A stretch of 38,213 nt of DNA, from NCBI GenBank assembly GCA_000434235.1, contig FR892001.1:28740-66952 (forward strand), given 5' to 3'. Made by a program: the position numbers and the translations under genes. Below, piece by piece: positions 7,792 through 16,017 of the stretch. How positions within the stretch are numbered: the first letter of the stretch is position 1; each line of letters begins with the position of its first letter. The DNA is from Alistipes sp. CAG:268. GTDB taxonomy: Bacteria > Bacteroidota > Bacteroidia > Bacteroidales > Rikenellaceae. The notes under the pieces were generated by a model. It was not told where the DNA came from, searched no databases, and saw only the letters and a list, made by a program, of their open reading frames with translations.

Positions 7792-9444
7792 ATGAAAAAG
7801 TTCAAGAAATACATAGCCGTCCTTTGCGGCTCCCTGACACTCGGGCTCGGCGGATGCAACGATTTCCTCGATATTTACGACCCGGCGGTCGTGACGCCCG
7901 AATACTACAACACCAAGGAGGGGCAGGAGAAGCTCATCGTAAACCTCTACGCCCGTTACCGTTCGGTCTTCACCACCTACGTGCTCCAGTACCTCGGTAC
8001 GGACATGTACATGTCCTGCGACGAAACTCCGACGGCCGCTCAGTTCAACGGTTACAACGCCGACCTTTCGGGCCTTTCGGGTACGATCGACTCCTATTGG
8101 GCCACGCTCTACAAGATCGTACAGGAGTCCAATATCCTGCTCAACCGCTGTACGCCCGAGATCGCGGGCGACGACTACGACCAGATGGTGGCCAAGGGGC
8201 GTATTCTCCGGTCGATGGCCTACTACTACCTGGTGGAGACCTTCGGCGGCGTTCCCCTGCTGACCGAGGAGAACACCTCGGCCTCCGACATCATCACCGA
8301 GGTGACGCGCGCCAGCGAAAAGGATATCTACGACTTCATCGTCGAAGAGCTGACTCTGTCGCTCGACAAGCTGCCCGACGTGGCCGATGCGGCCGGCGAG
8401 CTCTCCAATACGGCGCTCAAACACTTCCTGGGCAAGATCTACCTGACGCGCGCCTATCGTGAATATGCCGAGCCCGAAGACGTGACCACGGCCATCAAAC
8501 TTTTCGAGGAGGTGATCGCCTCGACCCACTACGGGCTGCTGGACCGCTTCGAGGATGTCTTCGACGAGAGCAACCAGAACAACAAGGAGATCATCTGGGC
8601 CATCCAGTACGGTTCGGACAAGAACTACAACGGCAGCGGCAACCCGATCCACACGCAGTTCGGTTTCAATATCACGGCGCTCTATCCCGGCATGTTCGCC
8701 CTCGACCAGCAGGAGTACTCCTCGATGATGCGTGATATCTGGACCAATCCGCGTGTGCACGAGTGGTTCCGCCATCCGGCACAGGACAGCCGCTACGACG
8801 CGACCTTCCGCTTCGAGTTCGAGGTGAACGACCCCACGAACGAGAACTATGGCAAGATGGGTATCTACATGCCTCACTGGGACGATACGTCGGGCGATGA
8901 CCACGATGCCATCTATTTCTATCCGTTCCGCACCGAGTCGGGCGACTACAACTGGTATCCGGCCCTGGGCATGATGGGATGGTCCACCGACTGCATGCCC
9001 ATGTGCCGCAAGTTCCGCGAGACGAAGATCGAGTGGGGCGGCAAGGGTACGCGCGAGGATGTGGTGATCCGCATGGCCGACACCTACCTGCTCTGCGCCG
9101 AGGCCTACCTGCTCAACAACCAGCCCGACGAGGCGCTCAAGAAGGTCAATGACATCCTGCGCCGCGCCGCCGGTTCGGAGGAGAACTACGAAGTGCTGAA
9201 GATCGCTTCGGCCTCCGAGCTGACGCTCGACCGCCTGCTCGAGGAGCGCGGCTGCGAGCTCTTCGGCGAGCACGACCGCTGGTTCGACCTCAAGCGTACG
9301 GGTACGCTCCTGACGCGCGCACGGCTCAACCCGCTTGTCGAGCACTACAACAATCTTTCGGAGATACACCTTGTCCGCCCGATCCCCTACAACGAGCGCA
9401 TCAAGCTCAAGGGTCTGGACCAGAACGAGGGTTACAACAACTAA
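7792..9444 (+). CDS. SusD/RagB-family nutrient-binding outer-membrane lipoprotein
   Basis: A 550-residue surface lipoprotein that acts as the lid of the SusC channel. The signal peptide ends in LGLGGC with the lipidated cysteine at C22, followed by the family-typical NDFLDI. Helical TPR-like repeats are seen in segments such as AKGRILRSMAYYYLVETFGG and ALKHFLGKIYLTRAYREYA. The conserved SusD C-terminal region is clear: IRMADTYLLCAEAYLLNN, then LTLDRLLEERGCELFGEHDR and WFDLKRTGTL. Length is typical. It lies 14 bp after susC, so the two are certainly co-transcribed. It is expected to bind the glycan directly; specificity cannot be predicted from sequence alone. Confidence 0.96.
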   Translation: MKKFKKYIAVLCGSLTLGLGGCNDFLDIYDPAVVTPEYYNTKEGQEKLIVNLYARYRSVFTTYVLQYLGTDMYMSCDETPTAAQFNGYNADLSGLSGTIDSYWATLYKIVQESNILLNRCTPEIAGDDYDQMVAKGRILRSMAYYYLVETFGGVPLLTEENTSASDIITEVTRASEKDIYDFIVEELTLSLDKLPDVADAAGELSNTALKHFLGKIYLTRAYREYAEPEDVTTAIKLFEEVIASTHYGLLDRFEDVFDESNQNNKEIIWAIQYGSDKNYNGSGNPIHTQFGFNITALYPGMFALDQQEYSSMMRDIWTNPRVHEWFRHPAQDSRYDATFRFEFEVNDPTNENYGKMGIYMPHWDDTSGDDHDAIYFYPFRTESGDYNWYPALGMMGWSTDCMPMCRKFRETKIEWGGKGTREDVVIRMADTYLLCAEAYLLNNQPDEALKKVNDILRRAAGSEENYEVLKIASASELTLDRLLEERGCELFGEHDRWFDLKRTGTLLTRARLNPLVEHYNNLSEIHLVRPIPYNERIKLKGLDQNEGYNN

Positions 9445-9463
9445 CGGATAACGATTCGCTGCT

Positions 9464-11373
9464 ATGAAAAAGATATTTTTTGGAGTGCTGGCGCTGTGTG
9501 CGGCTGCAAGTTGCGACCGCCTCTACGATTCGCCGATGGAGGACGAGCGGTTCAATGCCGGCGTGGGCGACCAGACTGCCGCGCTCTACGTGGACCAATA
9601 CGACAAACTGGCCGACGAAGGCCAATTCTGGCACCCGGATGCCCTGGCCGGGATGCCCGCGGCTCAGACCGCAACCTACGGGCTTTTCAATCTGTCGAGC
9701 CCTGATCGGAACAACCCCGATGTGGCGGGCGGTTCGGTGACCGATGCCACCGGTGTCGGCCTGCAGTACCACCTGCTGAGCCAGTCGTTCGCCGGGCTCT
9801 GCAACAAGGCCCTCGGTGCCGGTGAGGTCACCACTGCCGCGTGGATGGATGCTGCCGACGGGGTCGATTCCTACAAGGAGTGCATGAAGCTCCTCGGCCT
9901 TTCGCCGACGTGGATCGTCTATACGGGCAATCCGATGACCAATCCCGATTTCGGTGCGATCGACGGCGGCGTGATGGACCGTCTGGGCAAGAAGTACGTG
10001 CTGACCGACGTGCGGACGAACCCCGAGAGCGGGGTGGTGGCCGTGGTCGCCTCGCATGTCTAGTCGATAAGCGCGACCAGGCGTTCTTCGACGGCAAGGG
10101 CTACGAGATGGTCTATGACGCATCCAAGAAGACTACGGCCGATTCGTGGCGCGAGTTCCGCGACCGTTGCGACAACAGCGCCCTGGTGGTCATGCCCGTG
10201 CATACGGGCGAGCTGGCCGACTTCGCCATTGCCAACAACCTTTTTGTGATCAACCTCAACAAGGAGTACAATACGCCGTCGGGCGGCCAGAACACCGACC
10301 TCTTCAAGGAGGTGCTCGCCTGGCTGAAGCCCAATTCGCCGGTTTACGGCTGGGAGCCCGGTGTGGGTGAGGACGAGTTTGTCATCCCCGTATCGCGCAG
10401 CGGCAACATGATGGTGGCTCTCGGCGAGTTCAACGTCCCCTTCTTCTCGAAGGACTACAAGTCGCGTCAGCAGCAGAACCTGGCGAAGGTCATCAATCCG
10501 CAGGATATCGACTACTCGACCAACGCCACCAAGCGTTTCGTGTCGTACTATCTTTCGGACGGCCCGCATGCGGGCTGGATGCTCAACGGCTTTGTGGAGA
10601 ACTACTACTCCGATCCGAAGGTCGAGGACGTGCACATGAGCTTCGGCATTACGGCTTCCAATACCTGCCAGATCAATCCGGCGCAGTTCGACAAGATCAT
10701 GTCGATGCAGAGCGGCAAGTCTACGCTCATCGAGAGCTTTGGCGGCGGTTACTGGTACAGCGACGACTTCGGAGCCGACGGCGACCGCGCCGCACTGCTG
10801 AAGTCGCTGGCCGGGAAGGTTGCCTCGCACATGCGTCAGCACCGGATCAAGATCCTCGAGCAGATCGCGCACGACCCCACCTCGGCGGCAGCCATGGAGG
10901 CTTACCAAGCCTTTGTCGATGCCAACGACCAGCTGGAGGGTATCGTTGCCATCCAGTATGCGCCCTCCTATGCCGGGGGAGCCGGTGAGATCCTCTGGGT
11001 GACCAACAAGCAAGGCTACGACATCCCGGTGGTGACGGTCCGCTACTCGATCTGGAACTTCCCCGAAGGCAATCACGAACGTGACGGCAGCCCGACCTAC
11101 GTGGCGCGCAAGCTCAACGAGGAGCCGGCCGACTCGAAGTTCTCGGCAGTGATCGTCCATGCGTGGAGTGCCTTTACCGATACGGGCGCCTCGACCGACG
11201 AGACGGCCGAGAATGCTCCGGGCGGTACACTGCGCGGCGCTTCGGCCGCCGAGATGTGCAACCGCCGTCTGGCCGACGATTACGAGGACGTGTCGATGCA
11301 GGAGCTTATCTGGCGCATCCGTATGGAGTATCGTCCCGAGCAGACACAGCGTTATCTGAGCGAGTATTTTTAG
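9464..11373 (+). pseudogene. GxGYxYP-family lipoprotein, interrupted by a frameshift
   Basis: The gene starts at 9464 with a lipoprotein signal peptide (MKKIFFGVLALCAAASC, cysteine 17). It runs in one frame to a TAG at 10061-10063 and resumes in another frame through to 11373. Reading across the junction, ...VASHV joins naturally to VDKRDQAFFDGKGY. Two extra bases or one lost base around 10058-10066 explain the break. Together the halves would give a protein of about 635 residues. The second half resembles the next gene: FGGGYWYSDDFG matches the GxGYxYP region but with Ser instead of Pro at the last position. DIPVVTVRYSIWN and LIWRIRMEYRPEQT are shared almost exactly. The family is described as putative glycoside hydrolases of unknown activity. 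No further stops or frame breaks occur. The break could be a recent mutation, an assembly error or, less likely, recoding. Confidence 0.8.
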
Positions 11374-11409
11374 TATCTTAGTAAAGAAAATCCCAAGAAC
11401 CGAAATCGA

Positions 11410-13134
11410 ATGAAACTCCTGAAACTGCTTCTTGTCGCCCTGCTGGGCTGCCACCTCGGCGCTGCGGCGCAGGAATACGACGGCCGCCACGGCTGGCCCG
11501 AACAGAAAGCCCCCGAAAAAGTGATCGTGTGCCCGCTGGGACAGACCCCGGCCGAGGCCATGCTGGTCGAGTCGCTCTCGGGACTGGCCGCACAGGCCGT
11601 CAATGAGGGCCGCTTCGACACGATGGTCTGGATCGAGACCGGAAACGCCTCCTACAAGACTCTGTTCGAGGAGTCGGTCGAGGCGCTCGGCATCAAGGAG
11701 ATCCGCCGCATGGAGATCGACGAGCTGGCCGTGCTGCTCCGCAAGCGGGGCATCCTGCGCGGGTATGTGCTCTACCGTATGGACGGTCCCTGGGCCAATC
11801 CCTACGCCTCGAATCCCGGGACGGACTATTCGGCCAACGTGGCTACGGTCTACGCTTCGCTGCTGCAGGGTGCGCTGATCGACGAGTCGCTGGTCGCCAG
11901 GGCCCGTTCGCTGGGTCTGCGCGAGCTGAAGGATGCCCGTCTCGAAACGGCCGCCGAGTGCTTCGAGCGCAACCGCGACCGCCTCTGCCGCAAGTCGGCG
12001 CTGAGCATCCCGCCCTCGGTGCACAACCTGCGCGACTACGCCATTGCACACCGTCTGATGCTCTATGCCGACCAGAAGGAGCTGATCGACCCCGTACTCG
12101 AGTGGGTTGAGCCGCTCTCGCCGATCCTCGGCTGGGGTTGCGGCGACGAGTACGATTTCACGAGCCTGATCGCCCGCTGGGGCCACTACAATACGGCGAC
12201 CAACTGGTGCATGAACCTGCCGTTCATCTCTTCGGTCGGCGAGGCTGCCCATCCGGTGCAGGTCGAGGCATTCGACCCGCGGACGATCGATTTCGACGAC
12301 CGCTCCTCGTTCCATGCCTTCGTCATGAGCGACGGCGACAACATGCAGTGGTCGATGGACAGCTACGGCGAGTCGCCGATGTACATGGGCGGCAAGGGGG
12401 CCGGTGAGGCCGGCCTGAGCTGGACGCTCTGCCCGACGGAGCTTTCGATCGTCTCGCCCTTCACGTGGAACAAGATGGCGGCCCGCCGGCAGGCCGGGTC
12501 GAGTTTCCTCGAGTACGGCGGCGGATACCAGTATCCCGACATCTTTGCCGTGAACCGTCCGAACCGCGCCGAACTGCTGCGTGAGTTCGCCCGGCGGATC
12601 AACTACCACATGGAGCGGCTTGGAATCCGGATCTTCGGCTTCATCTGCTTCGATGTTGCTTCGCCCGAAGCCCAGGAGGCCTTCCAGATCTATGCTGAGG
12701 AGATGCCCGGCCTGACGGGCATGCTCGCCGTGCAGTATTTCCCCTATGAACTTGACGGCAAGGTCTACTGGCACCGCAACCGTGCCGGAATCGATATCCC
12801 GGTAGTGACGGCCCGCTACAGCCTCTGGAACGAGGTCAATGCACACCGCCCGCGGGCCGGAGTCCCCGAGTTCGTGGCCTCGATGGTGAACCGTGACGTG
12901 CTGGCTGCCGGTGAGGAGGGGGATCGGATCCTCCAGTGGACGATCGTGCATGCCTGGTCGGATTTTGCCGAGTCGAGCCCGCTGACGCCGCGTCCGGCCA
13001 TCGGTGTGAACCCCGTGCTGCGGACGCAGTCGCTGCTGCTGCCCTCGGTCAAGCCCGCATCGGCCGAGGAGCTCCTCTGGCGCATCCGCATGGAGTATCG
13101 TCCCGAACAGACCCGCAACGTGTTGAATCTGTAA
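11410..13134 (+). CDS. GxGYxYP-family protein (putative glycoside hydrolase)
   Basis: A 574-residue exported protein. The signal peptide MKLLKLLLVALLGCHLGAAA is followed by QEYDGRHGWPEQKAP. The family signature GGGYQYP is at residues 370-376. The acid-rich segment FVMSDGDNMQW (about residues 307-317) is a plausible active-site region, since it places Asp residues next to aromatic ones; this is inference. The family is named for its motif and annotated as a putative glycoside hydrolase, and I know of no proven substrate. The C-terminus LLWRIRMEYRPEQT is nearly identical to that of the preceding, frameshifted gene, so the two are tandem paralogues. This copy has no lipobox and is probably periplasmic, whereas the paralogue is lipid-anchored. 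It sits between SusD and a GH38 enzyme, which supports a glycan-processing job. Confidence 0.88.
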   Translation: MKLLKLLLVALLGCHLGAAAQEYDGRHGWPEQKAPEKVIVCPLGQTPAEAMLVESLSGLAAQAVNEGRFDTMVWIETGNASYKTLFEESVEALGIKEIRRMEIDELAVLLRKRGILRGYVLYRMDGPWANPYASNPGTDYSANVATVYASLLQGALIDESLVARARSLGLRELKDARLETAAECFERNRDRLCRKSALSIPPSVHNLRDYAIAHRLMLYADQKELIDPVLEWVEPLSPILGWGCGDEYDFTSLIARWGHYNTATNWCMNLPFISSVGEAAHPVQVEAFDPRTIDFDDRSSFHAFVMSDGDNMQWSMDSYGESPMYMGGKGAGEAGLSWTLCPTELSIVSPFTWNKMAARRQAGSSFLEYGGGYQYPDIFAVNRPNRAELLREFARRINYHMERLGIRIFGFICFDVASPEAQEAFQIYAEEMPGLTGMLAVQYFPYELDGKVYWHRNRAGIDIPVVTARYSLWNEVNAHRPRAGVPEFVASMVNRDVLAAGEEGDRILQWTIVHAWSDFAESSPLTPRPAIGVNPVLRTQSLLLPSVKPASAEELLWRIRMEYRPEQTRNVLNL

Positions 13135-13152
13135 TACCGCATCAAGAAGAAG

Positions 13153-16017
13153 ATGAACAAAACGCTTTTGGCCATAGCTCTCTTCGGGTTGGCCGCCGGA
13201 GAAACCAGCGCCCAGCAGATCGGCCGCGTGGCTCGCGTGGAGCCGGTGCGCTACGAGAAGCGTGACGGGCGCCTGAAGATCCTCTCCTATGTGAAACTTT
13301 CGGAGGCGCCGGCCCGTAAGACCGTGCTGCAGCTCGGTGACGAACCGCTGGCCGTCGAGGCCGGTTCGACCGGTGACAGCCTGCTGGTGTGGCTGCCCAT
13401 GATCGGCAAGAGCGACGTGCTGACGCTCCGTTCCGGTCGCAAGGTGCTGTCATCCAAAGCCGTCGAGGCTCCGATCCCCGATGATTGGGGCTATTTCCGC
13501 AACGGTACGATCCACATCATCCAGTCGTCGCATCAGGACATAGCCTGGATGGACACGCCCGAATACTGCCGCACCGAACGTATCGAGGATATCATCATCC
13601 CGGCGCTGGACATCATGCGCGAGGATCCGAACTTCACTTTCGAAATGGAGCAGACGCTCAACCTCATGGAGTTTCTCGAGGCGCATCCCGAGCGTCGCGA
13701 CGAGGTGATCGAGCGTTACAAGGAGGGCCGCTTCGTGTGGGGCGCCACCTACAACCAGCCCTACGAGGGGCTCGCTTCGGGCGAACAGCTGGTGCGCCAG
13801 GCCTACTACGGCCGCAAGTGGATCCGCGAGAACCTGCCCGGCTGCGACGACAGGACGGCCAACAACGTCGATGTCCCTGGCCGCACGATGCAGATGCCCC
13901 AGATACTGGCCAAGAGCGGTATCCGCAACCTCTTCGTATCGCGTATGCGCGAGGGCCTCTATGACTGGTACAGCCCCGATGGATCGAGCGTGCTGACCTA
14001 CACGCCGGGCAACTACGGCTGGGCGACACTCATGTGGAAATTCTTCGAGAAGGATGCCGTTACGGCCTTCGAACGCCTGCATCCGCGCAGCCGCCTCTGG
14101 AGCGACTACTTCCGTAGCCGCCACATCCCGCCGCACTACGCCGTGCTGATGAGTTGTGACGCCACCAAGCCGGTGAACTTCGCACCGGTGATCGACGAGT
14201 GGAACCGCATTGCGGAGCTGGCCGAGGTGGAGCTGCCGCGTCTGAAGTGCTCGACGGCCGAGGAGTACCTCGCGCTGGTCGATACGCCCGAGGCGCAGAT
14301 GGAGGAGGTCGTCGGCGAACGTCCCGACCTGTGGCTCTACATCCACGGTCCGGCACACTACCAGCAGACGGTGGCCAAGCGTGAGGCCGGCGTGCTGCTG
14401 CCGGCTGCCGAACTCTTCACGGCGGTGAACAACGTGTGCCTCGACGGTTCGTGGGACTATCCCCGCGCTGCGTTCGACCGCGCCTGGATGGCCTCGATCT
14501 ATCCTGATCACGGTCTGGGCGGCAAGAACGGCGAGATCACCGACCGCATCTTCGGCGATTCACTCTCGGTAGCCCGCGACCTGGGCCGCTCGCTGCTCGA
14601 CGCTTCGCTGCGCAAGATCGCCGACCGCGTTCCGGAAGAGGCGGGCAACTGGGTCGTGTTCAACGACCTGCAGTGGGACCGCACGGAGGTGGCCTACCTC
14701 CCGGCGGGCGACCGTCCTGCGGTGGTCTGCACCTCCGACGGCCGTGAGCTGCCCGTGCAGCGCGTCGAGCGCGACGGCCGCGAATGCCTGGCCTTCGTGG
14801 CCGAGGGCGTGCCTTCGTTCGGATATGCCGCCTACCGGGTGAAACCGGTGGCGAAGGAGCCCCGTCCGGTGGTGCCTGCAGGGGTCGAGCAGGGTGACAA
14901 CTACTACCGCAACGCCTTCTATGACATTGTGCTGGGTGACGGCGGCATTGTTTCGCTCTACGACTTCGAGCAGGGCTGCAACCTGGCTGAGACCTCGCGT
15001 TTCGCCTTTGGTGACATCCTCGATGCCGGATACAAGGGCAACGGGGCCGGCGAGTTCAACCGCATCGCCGACCTGGAGGTGGACGACCAGACGCTTGTCA
15101 GCGCACAGCCCGCTTCGTGGCGGATCGTGGCGACGGGTGCCGTCTGCACGACTTTCGAGAATGCCGTACAGACCGCCTTCGCCCGCGTGATCCAGCGCAT
15201 TACGGTTTACCATGCCATCAAGAAGATCGATTTCGATGTGACGCTCGAAAACTTCACGGGCGAGCATAACCGCCAGTACCGCATCCTCTTCCCGCTCAAC
15301 ATGAAGCGGGCATCGAGCCGCATCCACTACGAGGTTCCGATGGGTGTCGCCGAGGTGGGCGTCAGCGAGATGAAGAGCGTACCGGGCGGTTGGAGCTGGG
15401 GCGGCACCTACGTGCACCATCCCGCCGATTCGCATCCGCGCGAGATCCAGAACTTCATCTCGGCCAGCGGCAACGGCTTCGGTGTGACGATGTCGTCGTG
15501 CGTGGCCGTGGCGGACTGGATCGACCCGTCGCGCGACCAGTCGGATTATCCCGTGCTGCAGGGCATCCTGCTCTCGTCGCACAAGAGCTGCCACGGTGAG
15601 GGCAACTGGTACCACCAGACCGGCACCCACTCCTTCCGCTTCTCGATCCTCGGCCATGAGGCCGGGTGGCAGAACGGCTACTGCTTCGGCGTGGGGGCCA
15701 ACCACCCGCTGCTGCCTGTCGCACGAGAGGGCCGCGGCGGCGACCTGGAGGCCAGCTGCTCGTTCATCCGCATCTCCGATCCGCTTGTGTCGCTCACGAC
15801 GCTCAAGAAGGCCGACGGCGGCAATGCCCTCATCCTGCGTCTGACCGAGATGGAGGGTGTGGACAAGACGGTCGAGGTGACGCTGCCGTTCGATGTCAAG
15901 CGCGTGACGCGCACCGACCTCATCGAGGAGGGCGGCGAGCCGGTTGCCGGTTCGGGCCGCCGGCTGACCCTCCGTCTGGGACACCACGCCATCGAAACCT
16001 ACAAACTCGAGCTCTGA
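13153..16017 (+). CDS. GH38-family alpha-mannosidase
   Basis: A 954-residue exported glycoside hydrolase expected to remove alpha-linked mannose from oligosaccharides. The signal peptide is about residues 1-20 (MNKTLLAIALFGLAAGETSA). A small N-terminal beta domain precedes the catalytic domain at about residue 120. The zinc-binding HxD motif appears as SSHQDIAWMD with H127 and D129. The nucleophile candidate is D240 in NVDVPGRTMQMPQIL, matching the GH38 pattern of an Asp followed by MPQ. Further residues to about 950 form the beta-sandwich domains typical of the family (DVTLENFTGEHNRQYRILFP). It is preceded by AAGAAGAAG as ribosome-binding stretch. Its stop codon overlaps the start of the next gene by one base (TGATG), so GH38 and GH92 are translationally coupled. 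The linkage specificity (alpha-1,3, 1,6 or 1,2) cannot be read from sequence. Confidence 0.92.
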   Translation: MNKTLLAIALFGLAAGETSAQQIGRVARVEPVRYEKRDGRLKILSYVKLSEAPARKTVLQLGDEPLAVEAGSTGDSLLVWLPMIGKSDVLTLRSGRKVLSSKAVEAPIPDDWGYFRNGTIHIIQSSHQDIAWMDTPEYCRTERIEDIIIPALDIMREDPNFTFEMEQTLNLMEFLEAHPERRDEVIERYKEGRFVWGATYNQPYEGLASGEQLVRQAYYGRKWIRENLPGCDDRTANNVDVPGRTMQMPQILAKSGIRNLFVSRMREGLYDWYSPDGSSVLTYTPGNYGWATLMWKFFEKDAVTAFERLHPRSRLWSDYFRSRHIPPHYAVLMSCDATKPVNFAPVIDEWNRIAELAEVELPRLKCSTAEEYLALVDTPEAQMEEVVGERPDLWLYIHGPAHYQQTVAKREAGVLLPAAELFTAVNNVCLDGSWDYPRAAFDRAWMASIYPDHGLGGKNGEITDRIFGDSLSVARDLGRSLLDASLRKIADRVPEEAGNWVVFNDLQWDRTEVAYLPAGDRPAVVCTSDGRELPVQRVERDGRECLAFVAEGVPSFGYAAYRVKPVAKEPRPVVPAGVEQGDNYYRNAFYDIVLGDGGIVSLYDFEQGCNLAETSRFAFGDILDAGYKGNGAGEFNRIADLEVDDQTLVSAQPASWRIVATGAVCTTFENAVQTAFARVIQRITVYHAIKKIDFDVTLENFTGEHNRQYRILFPLNMKRASSRIHYEVPMGVAEVGVSEMKSVPGGWSWGGTYVHHPADSHPREIQNFISASGNGFGVTMSSCVAVADWIDPSRDQSDYPVLQGILLSSHKSCHGEGNWYHQTGTHSFRFSILGHEAGWQNGYCFGVGANHPLLPVAREGRGGDLEASCSFIRISDPLVSLTTLKKADGGNALILRLTEMEGVDKTVEVTLPFDVKRVTRTDLIEEGGEPVAGSGRRLTLRLGHHAIETYKLEL

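Noticed and set aside
10060..12951. Long minus-strand frame opposite the GxGYxYP genes
   Set aside because: Same shadow effect; low-complexity composition and no family motif.
15666..16016. N-terminal extension of the GH92 frame into the GH38 gene
   Set aside because: The extension overlaps GH38 out of frame and is Arg/Gly-rich. A signal peptide and the family N-terminus begin at 16017.
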